Source of the DNA: Photobacterium sp. GJ3
Lineage (GTDB): Bacteria > Pseudomonadota > Gammaproteobacteria > Enterobacterales > Vibrionaceae
NCBI RefSeq assembly: GCF_018199995.1
Contig: NZ_CP073578.1
Span: 2,666,001 to 2,730,000 of the forward strand
Direction of reading: 5' to 3'
DNA: 64,000 nucleotides
Of this stretch, positions 31,736 through 40,812 are shown one piece after another (position 1 is the stretch's first letter; every line of letters begins with the position of its first letter). The notes under the pieces are model-generated. The model did not search any database, was not told where the DNA came from, and saw only the letters and a program-made list of their open reading frames with translations. The position numbers and the translations under genes were made by a program.

Positions 31736-31925
31736 CTCAATTGGGGTTAGGCGTCCACATATCCCATGCTACCGACCCTGGACTGATAACAGTCGGCTTC
31801 ATCAAAAGCCTTGGGCACCCCGGAGCACGTGTCGATATGTGTGAGTGATTAATAAAATAACGTTTTTTATGTAACCTGACCGACGGGTCGATTTTCATCA
31901 ACGCACATTCTGGCAAATTACGGCG
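31736..31925 (-). promoter_or_regulatory. rpsB leader RNA with probable S2 autoregulation and upstream promoter
   Basis: The 190-base leader contains segments I recall from gammaproteobacterial rpsB leaders: GCTCCGGGGTGCCC, and ATGGGATATGTGG followed by CGCCTAACCCC just before the ribosome site. In E. coli excess S2 represses rpsB-tsf through this leader. A -10 element TATAAA (31934-31929) with the GC-rich discriminator GCGCGCC sits just upstream, typical of stringently controlled promoters; the -35 is weak. The rest of the 326-base gap to map shows nothing else. Confidence 0.55.
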
Positions 31926-32052
31926 CGCTTTATACCATATTTTGACTGTTAAAATCCAGCCTAAATGTCCCCGGAGACCGAAGCCAGTTTCCATCCGGGG
32001 CGTGCGCTGATACCATAGAAAGCATAGAGACTGATAAGGTTGAGAAGTTTGC

Positions 32053-32850
32053 ATGAGCATTAAAATCAAAACGGCTGAAGAAATCGAAAAAATGCGTGTG
32101 GCGGGCCGTCTGGCTGCCGAAGTGCTGGAAATGATTGAGCCACATGTCAAACCCGGGGTATCCACAGAAGAACTGGATCGGATTTGTCATCAGTACATTA
32201 CCGACACTCAGGGCGCGATCCCGGCACCGCTGAACTATCACGGTTTCCCGAAATCCATCTGTACCTCCATTAACCATGTGGTCTGTCACGGGATTCCAAG
32301 TGAATCAGACATTCTGAAAGATGGCGATATCATCAATATTGACATCACAGTAATCAAAGATGGTTATCATGGTGATACTTCGAAGATGTTCGAAGTCGGT
32401 GACGTCTCTCTGGAAGACAAACGCCTGTGTCGCGTGGCTCAGGAAAGCCTGTATCAAGCCATGAAGAAAGTGAAGCCCGGCGCCAAACTGGGTGAAATCG
32501 GCACCACGATTCAGAAGTTCGTGAAGAATGGCAACAGCCGCTTCAGCATTGTCCGCGACTACTGCGGTCACGGCATTGGTGACGAGTTCCACGAAGAGCC
32601 GCAGGTTGTTCACTACAAAAACGCAGACCGCACCGTCCTGAAAGCCGGCATGTGCTTCACCATCGAGCCGATGATCAATGCGGGTAAATTCGGTTGTGAG
32701 CTGGATGAGAACGACGGCTGGACTGTCTATACCGTCGACGGCAAAAAATCAGCCCAGTGGGAACATACGCTGCTGGTGACCGAGGATGGCTGTGAAGTTC
32801 TGACCCTGCGTCAAGAAGAGTCTTTACCGCGCGTGATGAAAAACGCCTGA
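32053..32850 (+). CDS. map: Methionine aminopeptidase type I
   Basis: Removes the initiator methionine from new proteins. 265 residues with the pita-bread fold metal ligands visible: IDITVIKDGYHGDTSKMF, the histidine in CGHGIGDEFHEEP, and the glutamates in FTIEPMIN and QWEHTLLVTEDG. It is divergent from rpsB and followed by a terminator and glnD, the E. coli order. Confidence 0.97.
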   Translation: MSIKIKTAEEIEKMRVAGRLAAEVLEMIEPHVKPGVSTEELDRICHQYITDTQGAIPAPLNYHGFPKSICTSINHVVCHGIPSESDILKDGDIINIDITVIKDGYHGDTSKMFEVGDVSLEDKRLCRVAQESLYQAMKKVKPGAKLGEIGTTIQKFVKNGNSRFSIVRDYCGHGIGDEFHEEPQVVHYKNADRTVLKAGMCFTIEPMINAGKFGCELDENDGWTVYTVDGKKSAQWEHTLLVTEDGCEVLTLRQEESLPRVMKNA

Positions 32851-32887
32851 TTCGCCCCCGTCGCTTTCAGCAATGAATCAATCCCTC

Positions 32888-32913
32888 AAAGCCAGCATTC
32901 TGCTGGCTTTTTT
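32888..32913 (+). terminator. Terminator after map
   Basis: AAAGCCAGCA and TGCTGGCTTT with loop TTC, ending in a T run, about 38 bases after the stop. Confidence 0.85.
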
Positions 32914-32968
32914 GTTCCTGTGTTTCAAGCTAGAGTAAAAGGAAATCCGACCGAGAGCATGGACAGCA

Positions 32969-35590
32969 ATGACACAAGCACATTCAGAGACCGCCAGCGG
33001 CGAAAACATCAACCAGCTGCGTTTAGCACTCAAGCAAGAGCTGGAGCAATTTAACGAGCAACAACAGCTGCTGTTTGCCCAGCATGTGCCCGTCACTGAA
33101 CTGGTCGCCAGCCGTTCTGACTGTATGGACGAAATGTTACGTCACTTATGGCCGGTTTTTGGTTTGGACCAGCGGGATGATCTGGCGCTGGTTGCCGTCG
33201 GCGGCTATGGTCGCGGGGAGCTGCATCCTTTGTCGGATGTCGACATTCTGCTGCTGAGTGCAACATCACTGGACACCCAGATCGGGAAACAGGTCAGCGA
33301 GTTCCTCACCCTGCTCTGGGATCTGAAGCTGGAAGTGGGTCACAGCGTCCGCACCATTGAAGAATGCATCAATATTGGTCTGGAAGATCTGACCGTCGCC
33401 ACCAACTTGCAGGAAGCCCGCTGGCTGTGCGGCAGCGAAGACAGCTTTCAGCAACTGCAGGAACAGGTGAACTCCGGCAAGTTCTGGCCCAGTGAGGTGT
33501 TTTACCGCGCTAAAGTGGAAGAGCAGCGCGTGCGCCATGCCCGCTATCATGACACCACCTACAACCTGGAACCTGATATTAAATCCAGCCCGGGCGGATT
33601 ACGCGATATTCACACGTTGAGCTGGGTGGCCCGCCGCCACTTCGGAGCGACTAACCTGCTGGAGATGAGCCGGTTTGGATTTCTGACCGATGCGGAATAC
33701 CGGGAGCTCTATGAGTGTCAGGCGTCACTATGGCGGATTCGGTTTGCGCTGCACTGTGAACTGAAACGATACGATAACCGCCTGACCTTTGAACACCAGG
33801 CGTCCGTCGCTCAGAAGCTGGGCTATACCGGTGAAGGCAACAAACCCGTCGAAATGATGATGAAAGAGTTCTACCGGACCCTGCGCCGGGTTGCCGAACT
33901 CAACAAAATGCTGTTGCAGCTTTTCGATCAGGCCATTCTGAAAAACGGTCAGGAACAAGCCACTGTCGATCTCGACGAGGATTTCCGACTGGCGGGGCAT
34001 CTGATTGAAGCCCGCAAACCTGCGCTGTTTCAGGCCAGGCCGGAGACCATTCTGGATATGTTCCTGCACATCGCCCGGAATTCAGAAATTGATGGGATTG
34101 CAGCCCCCACCCTGCGCCAGCTCCGGACGGCACGACGTCGTTTGAATCGTTTCCTGGTCGATATCCCGGAAGCCAGAGAAAAATTCATGGAACTGGCCCG
34201 CCAGCCCAACGCTCTGAATAAAGCCTTCCGTCTGATGCATCGCCATGGCGTGCTGGCAGCCTATCTGCCGCAATGGAGCCAGATTGTCGGTCAGATGCAG
34301 TTCGATCTTTTCCACGTCTACACCGTCGATGAGCACAGTGTTCGGCTGCTGAAACATCTGAATAAATTCAGCGATCCGGCCAACCGGGAAGTTCACCCGA
34401 TCTGTTGCGAGGTTTACCCCAGAATTCAGAAAAAAGAGCTGCTGATCCTGGCGGCGATTTTCCATGATATCGCCAAAGGGCGCGGCGGGGATCATTCCGA
34501 GCTGGGCGCAGATGACGCCTATCAGTTCTGTATCAATCACGGTTTATCCCGCCCGGAAGCGAATCTGGTGACCTGGCTGGTGAAAAATCACCTGCTGATG
34601 TCCGTGACTGCACAGCGTCGCGATATTTATGATCCGGATGTGATCACCGAGTTTGCCAAAATCGTTCGGGATGAGGAACGGCTCGATTATCTGATCTGCC
34701 TGACCGTCGCAGATATCTGCGCCACCAATCAGGAACTATGGAACAGCTGGAAACGGACTTTACTGGCAGAACTTTACTATTCGACCCAAAAAGCACTGCG
34801 CCGCGGACTGGAGAATCCACCAGATGTCCGTGAACGTATCCGCCACAATCAGCAAATGGCCTCTGCTGTGTTACGAAGTCAGGGATTTACCCAACGTGAA
34901 GTCGAGGTCCTGTGGCAGCGGTTTAAAGCGGATTATTTCCTGCGCCACACCCACCAGCAGATCGCCTGGCATGCAGAAGCCTTGCTGCAACATCACGATC
35001 CAGACACCCCGCTGATCCTGATCAGCAAAAAGCCCACCCGCGGAGGAACCGAGGTGTTCGTCTACAGCAAGGATAAAGCCAAGCTGTTTGCGATTGTGGT
35101 TGCTGAGCTGGATAAGAAAAATCTCAGTGTGCATGACGCCCAGATCATGACCAGCAAAGACGGCTACACGCTGGACACCTTCATGGTGCTCGATCCCAAT
35201 GGCGATCCGCTGACAGAAAACCGTCATGCCATGGTCCGGGCGGATCTGATCCAGGCACTGGAAACCATGTCTTCAGAACGACGCAATAAACGGCCCCCCC
35301 GTAAACTGCGGCATTTCCATGTCAAAACTCAGGTGGACTTCCTACCCACCAAAACCGGGAAAAAGACCATGATGGAACTGGTCGCACTGGATATGCCAGG
35401 CCTGCTGGCCCGGATCGGATCCGTTTTTGCCGAACAGAATGTCAGTTTGCAGGCCGCTAAAATTACCACCATCGGCGAGCGGGCAGAAGACTTTTTCATT
35501 CTGGTCAATGAATCGGGTCAGCAACTGACTGAAGTGCAGGAGCAAACCCTGAAATCGGCGCTGATTGAGCGGATTAACGACGCAGCCTGA
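32969..35590 (+). CDS. glnD: [Protein-PII] uridylyltransferase / uridylyl-removing enzyme GlnD
   Basis: Senses glutamine and adds or removes UMP on PII proteins, setting nitrogen assimilation. 873 residues (E. coli 890). The nucleotidyltransferase motif is GGYGRGELHPLSDVD, and the HD hydrolase domain has IFHDIAKGRGGDHS near residue 500. Two C-terminal ACT domains begin at TEVFVYSKDKAKLFAIV and MELVALDMPGLLARIGSVFA and bind glutamine. Transcribed after map. Confidence 0.97.
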   Translation: MTQAHSETASGENINQLRLALKQELEQFNEQQQLLFAQHVPVTELVASRSDCMDEMLRHLWPVFGLDQRDDLALVAVGGYGRGELHPLSDVDILLLSATSLDTQIGKQVSEFLTLLWDLKLEVGHSVRTIEECINIGLEDLTVATNLQEARWLCGSEDSFQQLQEQVNSGKFWPSEVFYRAKVEEQRVRHARYHDTTYNLEPDIKSSPGGLRDIHTLSWVARRHFGATNLLEMSRFGFLTDAEYRELYECQASLWRIRFALHCELKRYDNRLTFEHQASVAQKLGYTGEGNKPVEMMMKEFYRTLRRVAELNKMLLQLFDQAILKNGQEQATVDLDEDFRLAGHLIEARKPALFQARPETILDMFLHIARNSEIDGIAAPTLRQLRTARRRLNRFLVDIPEAREKFMELARQPNALNKAFRLMHRHGVLAAYLPQWSQIVGQMQFDLFHVYTVDEHSVRLLKHLNKFSDPANREVHPICCEVYPRIQKKELLILAAIFHDIAKGRGGDHSELGADDAYQFCINHGLSRPEANLVTWLVKNHLLMSVTAQRRDIYDPDVITEFAKIVRDEERLDYLICLTVADICATNQELWNSWKRTLLAELYYSTQKALRRGLENPPDVRERIRHNQQMASAVLRSQGFTQREVEVLWQRFKADYFLRHTHQQIAWHAEALLQHHDPDTPLILISKKPTRGGTEVFVYSKDKAKLFAIVVAELDKKNLSVHDAQIMTSKDGYTLDTFMVLDPNGDPLTENRHAMVRADLIQALETMSSERRNKRPPRKLRHFHVKTQVDFLPTKTGKKTMMELVALDMPGLLARIGSVFAEQNVSLQAAKITTIGERAEDFFILVNESGQQLTEVQEQTLKSALIERINDAA

Positions 35591-35603
35591 ATTGATAAAT
35601 TCA

Positions 35604-35636
35604 TCAGCCGTCATCAAAAAGTGACGGTTGTATCTT
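35604..35636 (+). terminator. Probable terminator after glnD
   Basis: CAGCCGTCA and TGACGGTTG pair over nine positions (one G-U) around TCAAAAAG, followed by TATCTTTT, 15 bases beyond the stop. The U tract is imperfect. Confidence 0.55.
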
Positions 35637-35795
35637 TTCATTGACGCAGATTCTGCGCTGGGTTCAAGACTTCGGCCAGACGAATTGCTAGAGTAGCAAA
35701 GAATTGCCTCTATCAACGCGCGGTTGATCTGTCATTAGCCACATTTTGTTGTATCGAGTGCATCCGCTTATCAGACCACCATCTATGAGGCCGCC

Positions 35796-36176
35796 ATGTA
35801 TCCGAATTTGACCAGTCTGGGGATTGAGCACCCTGAGCGTATTGAAAGCTATAGTCTGCGCCAGGAAGCTGCAAACGATATTCTGAAAATTTACTTCGCC
35901 AAACAAAAGGGCGAGCTGTTTGCCAAAAGCATGAAACTGAAATTTCCCCGTCACAAAAAGTCTGTGGTGGTGAACAGTGGCAACCGCGAAGCGAAAGAGA
36001 TTTCCGAAATCAACCGGAATCTGACGTTTGTGACTGAAGAGCTGGATAAGATCACCCGGAAGCGGCATCAGGATGTGGATATCAAGAAAAAGATCCTGTC
36101 GGACTTAAGGCATCTGGAGCAAGTCGTCACACACAAGATCGCCGAAATTGAAGCGGATTTGGCAAAGCTGAAATAA
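35796..36176 (+). CDS. yaeH: DUF3461 family protein (YaeH-like)
   Basis: A 126-residue cytoplasmic protein of the YaeH/DUF3461 family, recognised by [27 protein letters not shown] and the C-terminal [20 protein letters not shown]. Family function is unknown; it is rich in charged helices, and in E. coli it also lies near glnD and dapD. It is followed by a clear terminator that also serves the convergent flavodoxin gene. Confidence 0.88.
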   Translation: MYPNLTSLGIEHPERIESYSLRQEAANDILKIYFAKQKGELFAKSMKLKFPRHKKSVVVNSGNREAKEISEINRNLTFVTEELDKITRKRHQDVDIKKKILSDLRHLEQVVTHKIAEIEADLAKLK

Positions 36177-36186
36177 CCTTGATACA

Positions 36187-36216
36187 AAAATGCCGCTGTT
36201 CAGGCAGCGGCATTTT
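36187..36216. terminator. Bidirectional terminator
   Basis: AAAATGCCGCTG and CAGCGGCATTTT form a perfect 12-bp stem with a six-base loop between two convergent genes. Confidence 0.85.
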
Positions 36217-36217
36217 G

Positions 36218-36673
36218 TTAACTCACTTGCTTCATGAAGGTTTGGAGCCAGGGCAACGCTGCTTCAGTGGCATCAAAATTCACACAGGCATCAATGTCCA
36301 GCCGCTCTGTGACCGGCTTCGCCTGCAATTCCTGCAATAAAACATCAAACTGACGACCGCCCCCGCAATACCTGTCTTCCCCATAGCTGGAATCCCCCAT
36401 AGCAATCACACCATAGTTCAGCGCAGGCATCAGCGGAAACTGATCGTTGAGCGCTGTATACAGAGGCAGCAGGTTTTCCGGAATCTCTCCCTGCCCTGTC
36501 GTCGAAGTGATCACCAGTGCAACATCATCCCGGTAAGTCAGAAAGTCATCGAGATTCGGCTCAACAAAGAGTTCAGCCTGATGACCATTGGCTTTGAGTT
36601 CGCTGACGATTTCCTCTGCGACTTCTTCTGCTCCGCCAAAAACAGAGCCCACAAACACACCAATATTCGCCAT
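36218..36673 (-). CDS. Flavodoxin (YqcA-like)
   Basis: A 151-residue (including start) short-chain flavodoxin that binds FMN and carries electrons. It has the phosphate-binding loop GSVFGGAEEVAEEI at the N-terminus and the isoalloxazine-contact segments TSTTGQGEIPENL and MGDSSYGEDRYCGGG. I start at MANIGVFVGSVFGG; a longer open frame overlaps truC. It is the last gene of the yqcC-truC-flavodoxin run, as in E. coli, where yqcA is next to truC. Confidence 0.88.
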   Translation of the reverse strand: MANIGVFVGSVFGGAEEVAEEIVSELKANGHQAELFVEPNLDDFLTYRDDVALVITSTTGQGEIPENLLPLYTALNDQFPLMPALNYGVIAMGDSSYGEDRYCGGGRQFDVLLQELQAKPVTERLDIDACVNFDATEAALPWLQTFMKQVS

Positions 36674-36777
36674 CCCAGTCACACCCCACTCCTTGTCTGA
36701 ATTTCTATCATCTGCGTTTACTTTGGCGTGTGTCCGGCACAGATGCAAATCGGAAAAACAATTGCGGGATCCGCCTG

Positions 36778-37545
36778 TCAATTTTCTTCCGGGGCTTGCG
36801 TCAGCAGTGACAACGGCCAGTCAAATGCGTCCATCACCCGCAGCCAGCTGTCATCGACGTCAGCCCGGATCCTCAATGGCTGGCCGGAAACCGGGTGGAT
36901 AAATTCCAGTGCAGAGGCATGTAACATCAGCCGGTGACAGTCGTAATGCTCCCGAAACATCCGGTTGTGGCGCCCATCGCCGTGGTTCACATCACCAATA
37001 ATATGATGGCTGAGGTGGTGCATATGCCGGCGCAACTGATGTTTACGGCCGGTTTCAGGCTTCATTTCCACCAGCGAGTAACGGCTGGTTGCATAGCGGC
37101 CCACGGGGATCTGAGTTTCAACCGTGGCCAGCGGCCAATACGCAGTCACGGCCTCTTGCGGCGCTTTATCCTGATCCGTTCGTTTGTCATCCAGCTTATC
37201 CAGCTCTTCTTTCAACGGATAATCCAGCACAGCAGCTTCTTTCACCCAGCCACGTACCACGGCATGATAGGTTTTCTTCACTTCCCGTCCGGCAAACTTC
37301 GGCATCATTTCTGCAGCCATCTCGCTGGAGAGCGCAAACAGCAGCACACCGGACGTAGGCCGATCAAGGCGATGTAAAGGGAAGACATGCTGTCCGCCTA
37401 GCTGATCTCTGAGCGTTTGCATGACAAAGCGGGTTTCATGACGATCCAGCCAGGAGCGATGAACCAGCATGCCCGCCGGTTTGTTCACGGCAACCAGCAC
37501 GTCATCCTGATACAGAATCTCTAACACAGGGGCTGTTTCTGTCAT
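36778..37545 (-). CDS. truC: tRNA pseudouridine(65) synthase TruC
   Basis: Makes pseudouridine 65 in two tRNAs. RluA-family enzyme of 255 residues. The catalytic aspartate is in VFPLHRLDRPTSGVLLFA, and the C-terminal GRKHQLRRHMHHLSHHIIGD is characteristic. The start ATG overlaps the yqcC stop as ATGA. Confidence 0.93.
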   Translation of the reverse strand: MTETAPVLEILYQDDVLVAVNKPAGMLVHRSWLDRHETRFVMQTLRDQLGGQHVFPLHRLDRPTSGVLLFALSSEMAAEMMPKFAGREVKKTYHAVVRGWVKEAAVLDYPLKEELDKLDDKRTDQDKAPQEAVTAYWPLATVETQIPVGRYATSRYSLVEMKPETGRKHQLRRHMHHLSHHIIGDVNHGDGRHNRMFREHYDCHRLMLHASALEFIHPVSGQPLRIRADVDDSWLRVMDAFDWPLSLLTQAPEEN

Positions 37546-37868
37546 GCGTTCGCGCCTCCTAACCAATCGTCCAGCGCACTGATGACCGGTAAAACAGCGT
37601 CCAGCCCCGGCTCCTGGCGCGCTGCTTCTTCGACATAAGGATAAATGCAGAATGCCGTCGGCAATGGCAGACGTTCAGACAAAACATGATACATATTCGG
37701 CAGGAAGATCCACTGCAGCCACTCAGCACAAGTCAGCATATCGACCGCAAATGGCAGAGTGCTCGACAGCGCCGCTTCACTGGGCGGTTCGGACTGCCAC
37801 AGGCCCTGCTCGTGCAACTGCAATTCAAGTGCTGCCAGTAAGCTGGCGGTTTTCTCATAAGGATCCAA
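37542..37868 (-). CDS. yqcC: YqcC family protein
   Basis: A 108-residue cytoplasmic protein of the YqcC family, recognised by LPFAVDMLTCAEWLQWIFLP and the following AFCIYPYVEEA segment. Function unknown. I start at a TTG seven bases after AGGAG, which gives the normal family length; a longer frame exists upstream without similarity. Coupled to truC. In E. coli yqcC-truC is likewise close to syd and csrB. Confidence 0.85.
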   Translation of the reverse strand: MDPYEKTASLLAALELQLHEQGLWQSEPPSEAALSSTLPFAVDMLTCAEWLQWIFLPNMYHVLSERLPLPTAFCIYPYVEEAARQEPGLDAVLPVISALDDWLGGANA

Positions 37869-37999
37869 TGCAGTACTCCTGAATCTAGATGGGCGCAAAG
37901 CGTGGCCCGTGACCGGACACCGACGGGCAAGGATACCATCTTCGGCCTCAACTCCCTATAATGCGCCCCAGATGCCGAAAAAATCGAGGAACCTGCTCC

Positions 38000-39046
38000 A
38001 TGTCCAAGGATAAATTTCACACCCTGACCCAATTACTGGATAACGCGGGCTGCCAGTACAGAATTTTTGATCTGGGCCGCCGGGTGTGCGAGATCGACCG
38101 CGATACCTTCAAGGCCGTTGAAGAGAACCGCCAGCCTTATCCATGGCCGTTACAGCAGCATGCCCATTTATCGATTTCATTCTGGCAGGCGGGGAATCCA
38201 CCGTGGATCTGGTTTCTGAAACTACCGCTTGATGAGCGCGGGTTGTTGAAGCAGGCTGCTGTCGGTGATTTCATCAAGTATGTGATTGAAGCCATGGGTG
38301 CGACGCTGAATGCCGTCCCCACGGAAGAAGAACAGCAGAAACTGGCGGCAAACCCATATACCTTCAAACCCAAAGACGACAAGATGGCGATTTTCCACGC
38401 GCATCTGCGTCATCAGCTGGCCTTACCTGCCAGCCAGTATTACGAGCATGCGCAGCTCTATCTGAGTGGTCAGTTAGCGTGGGATCAGTGGCAGGGCGTT
38501 GGCCTGCAGGGACTGGCCGATGTCTGTGCGCGGATGAAACAGGAAAATAATGCGACACTGCTGCGTAAAGCCCTGAACCATCTGCCGATGACCCCGCTCT
38601 ATGCGCTGTTGGGCTGTCTGGAACACTGCACGCTGCCTGATGCACTGGCTGCTCGACTGGCTGAACGCATTGAGCAGGAGCTGGCTGCTGAAGAAAGTGA
38701 TATTTTTCTGCTGACGGCTCTGGTTCGTGCCTTATCCGGTGCTGATGCTTCCATCCTGAACCCGGTGATTCGTGTGATACTGAATCAACCGCAACTCTGT
38801 CATCCTGAAATGCTGGTCGCTATTGCAGGCCGTTGCTGGACAGGACTGGCAGACACTGACACAGCCAGCCTGTACCTACTCCGTCTGGCGCAAACCCAGG
38901 ATCAGACCCTGTTCAACCAGCTGTTTGCCGATCTGGTGATGCTGCCAGCACTGCGTGGTGTGATGCTGCAAGTCCTGCACAGCCCGGCGAACCCCGAGCT
39001 GACAGAAGCCATTACCCGCTTACAGCAAGCAGCACGCGGACAATAA
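38000..39046 (+). CDS. DUF3549 family protein
   Basis: A 348-residue protein matching DUF3549 of vibrios and relatives. The N-terminal part has YRIFDLGRRVCEIDRDTF and QPYPWPLQQHAHLSISFW. The C-terminal half is alpha-helical and repetitive, probably a helical-repeat fold. There is no signal peptide. Function unknown. It starts a two-gene plus-strand unit with the DUF3301 gene 30 bases downstream, divergent from yqcC and adjacent to the tandem CsrB genes. Confidence 0.8.
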   Translation: MSKDKFHTLTQLLDNAGCQYRIFDLGRRVCEIDRDTFKAVEENRQPYPWPLQQHAHLSISFWQAGNPPWIWFLKLPLDERGLLKQAAVGDFIKYVIEAMGATLNAVPTEEEQQKLAANPYTFKPKDDKMAIFHAHLRHQLALPASQYYEHAQLYLSGQLAWDQWQGVGLQGLADVCARMKQENNATLLRKALNHLPMTPLYALLGCLEHCTLPDALAARLAERIEQELAAEESDIFLLTALVRALSGADASILNPVIRVILNQPQLCHPEMLVAIAGRCWTGLADTDTASLYLLRLAQTQDQTLFNQLFADLVMLPALRGVMLQVLHSPANPELTEAITRLQQAARGQ

Positions 39047-39076
39047 CCCGCCGACTCAAAAGGATGATTTCAAAGG

Positions 39077-39379
39077 ATGGATAATTTACTCGGCATTCTG
39101 GCAATTGCCATTCTGGGCTGGCTGTTCTGGCAACAACGCCGGCAAAGTGAGCTCGCGCAGCAGTACATCGGCCTGAGATGCAAGCAATTGGGTCTTCAGG
39201 TGCTGAGTGTGGCCCGGGGGTCACACCAATTCAAAGATAAACATGGCCGCTGGCGCTGGCAAACGGTGTATCTGTTTGAGTTTTCAGCGAATGGTGCCGA
39301 TGCTTATCAAGGGTATGCCACCTTCAAAGGGATGCGTCCGGTACAGTTTGACGTTCCGCCGCATCACATGCCGGATTAG
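39077..39379 (+). CDS. DUF3301 family membrane protein
   Basis: A 100-residue protein with one N-terminal membrane helix (about residues 4-20, LLGILAIAILGWLFW) followed by a soluble domain containing YIGLRCKQLGLQVL and a WRWQTVYLFEFSA block. It matches DUF3301. Function unknown. It is coupled by position with the DUF3549 gene and converges on the first CsrB-like RNA, whose terminator begins 38 bases downstream. Confidence 0.8.
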   Translation: MDNLLGILAIAILGWLFWQQRRQSELAQQYIGLRCKQLGLQVLSVARGSHQFKDKHGRWRWQTVYLFEFSANGADAYQGYATFKGMRPVQFDVPPHHMPD

Positions 39380-39416
39380 TCCGGCTTTTACAGCGATAAA
39401 CATTTGATCAAGGCAG

Positions 39417-39803
39417 AAAAAAGAACGGGCGCAACTTTCGTTGCGCCCTTAGGTCTTACTTGCAGCAATCCAGCTACTGAGTGGCTCCCTGCCTCATTCC
39501 GTTGATGCGCCGGAATCCGTCGGCGTTCATCCTTTTGGCGTTCTTCCTGAACGTGTCCGTGATCTCCTGATCCGTTACTTCATCCTGAAATAACTCTCTT
39601 CGACCTTCCTGGCGGTGTCCTTCCTTTCGTACTGAAAGTGTCCTTCACTCTTCCTGAGCAGCCCCATCCTGGTGACTGCAACCGGCAATCCTGCCTTGTC
39701 CTGAACTATCCTTAGCGCAAGAGCTGTCCTCGCTCTCACTATCGTCCCTAACCGACCCTGCTCCCTGGCCGTTTTCCTGTTCCAAACTGTCAATTCCTTC
39801 GAC
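39417..39803 (-). ncRNA. csrB: CsrB-family small RNA, copy 1
   Basis: Predicted minus-strand RNA of about 387 nt that sequesters the translational regulator CsrA. The RNA strand carries about 25 GGA triplets by my count, some 16 as AGGA, many in CAGGA contexts, which is the hallmark of CsrB/CsrC. Its 5' end GTCGAAGGAATTGACAG resembles the start of E. coli CsrB. The 3' end is an intrinsic terminator: a 9-bp stem GGGCGCAAC/GTTGCGCCC (39427-39448) then TTCTTTTTT. A -10 TAGTCT lies eight bases upstream of the proposed start, and a GacA-type box is about 171 bp upstream. truC and syd nearby match the E. coli csrB neighbourhood. No protein-coding frame is credible here. Confidence 0.88.
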
Positions 39804-39973
39804 ACTTCTAAGACTACGACAAAAATGAGACGAACACAGCAGGGCAAAGCAACATCAAACGTCTCTCAAAATACCGCACACCCAAAACAAAACCTAACCA
39901 ACTGTTTTATAGACGTTATTTTGTGTTCCATACGTTGAAAGATGAATCGTGAAACTCATTTTTCTCACGCATT

Positions 39974-39991
39974 TGTAAGCGATCTCGCACA
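39974..39991. promoter_or_regulatory. GacA/UvrY (VarA) upstream box of CsrB copy 1
   Basis: TGTAAGCGATCTCGCACA matches the first half of the GacA consensus TGTAAG-N6-CTTACA fully and four of six bases of the second half. It lies 171 bp upstream of the predicted start, the distance range known for this regulator on csrB/rsm genes. The same box at the same distance precedes copy 2. Confidence 0.7.
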
Positions 39992-40176
39992 AGCGGTCTG
40001 GTAAATTCCGAAATTTTTTTATGATTGGTCAATTTACCTGAGGATTTTGCCCATACTCAACATTGAAATCATTTGCGCACACATGAGACAACCCGTGATG
40101 TTGTGTGACAAAAGTCACGCCAGTTCACGCAGCAAATCAGTGCATCTATCGGGAACAACGGGAAGGAAGGAGATAT

Positions 40177-40553
40177 AAAAAGAATGGGCGCAACTTGCGT
40201 TGCGCCCTTAGGTCTTACCTGCAACATCCTGCTGCGACGGTGCTCCCTGCATCATTCCTTTGTAAGCTGAATCCTTCAGCACTTCCCTTATTGAACTTCG
40301 TCCTGAAGTGTTCCCAGGTCTCCTGACCCGTGAATCCATCCTGAATTCACTCTCAACAGCCTTCCTGGCGGTGTCCCTGACTTCATCCTGAAACATCATC
40401 CCTGGTCATCCTGACGGCAAACATCCGTTTGCACTGATTGCTTCCCGCAATCTCCGAACCTTCCCTGAGTATTTTCATCCTGAAAATACAATCTCATCCT
40501 GAGATAGCCAGCTCCATGGCTCCAGTTCCTGTTCCGTGTCAGCTCCCTGCGAC
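40177..40553 (-). ncRNA. csrB: CsrB-family small RNA, copy 2
   Basis: Second predicted CsrA-sequestering RNA, about 377 nt, on the minus strand and in tandem with copy 1. By my count it has about 26 GGA triplets, 12 of them AGGA. The 5' end GTCGCAGGGAGCTGACA closely resembles E. coli CsrB (GTCGACAGGGAGTC). The terminator is GGGCGCAAC/GTTGCGCCC (40186-40207), with a minus-strand tail containing TTTTTATA. The 3' halves share the block ending in the same hairpin as copy 1, but the bodies differ widely, so this is an old duplication. The -10 is TAATCT. The promoter box is at 40726-40743. Confidence 0.88.
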
Positions 40554-40725
40554 AGAGTTAAGATTACGCGAAATCCTGTTCAGAACAAGCGATTGCCAGC
40601 GCCGAAATTTATTATTGCGAACAATATCAGAAAAGAATAATAAACCTAACCGATTGAATTTCATTGATTTAAAGAATGCACATTCAGTTTCTTCTCTACC
40701 ATGATTTCTGAATTTCCTACACATC

Positions 40726-40743
40726 TGTAAGCGATCTCTCACA
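40726..40743. promoter_or_regulatory. GacA/UvrY (VarA) upstream box of CsrB copy 2
   Basis: TGTAAGCGATCTCTCACA matches TGTAAG-N6-CTTACA at 11 of 12 defined positions. It is 173 bp upstream of the predicted start of the RNA and is nearly identical to the box of copy 1. Confidence 0.75.
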
Positions 40744-40812
40744 AAGCCCTCAGACGAATTGACCAGAGTTCCCCACTATACTTAAGACATACACCAATCG
40801 GGGGATGCTCAT

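Noticed and set aside
40105..40326. Short plus-strand frame through CsrB copy 2
   Set aside because: Overlaps the RNA gene and its terminator; no ribosome site and no protein similarity.
39417..40553. Repeated TCCTG tracts as a possible CRISPR or minisatellite array
   Set aside because: Motif spacing is irregular and there are no constant repeats with unique spacers. The reverse strand reads as AGGA motifs with promoters and terminators, which fits CsrB RNAs.
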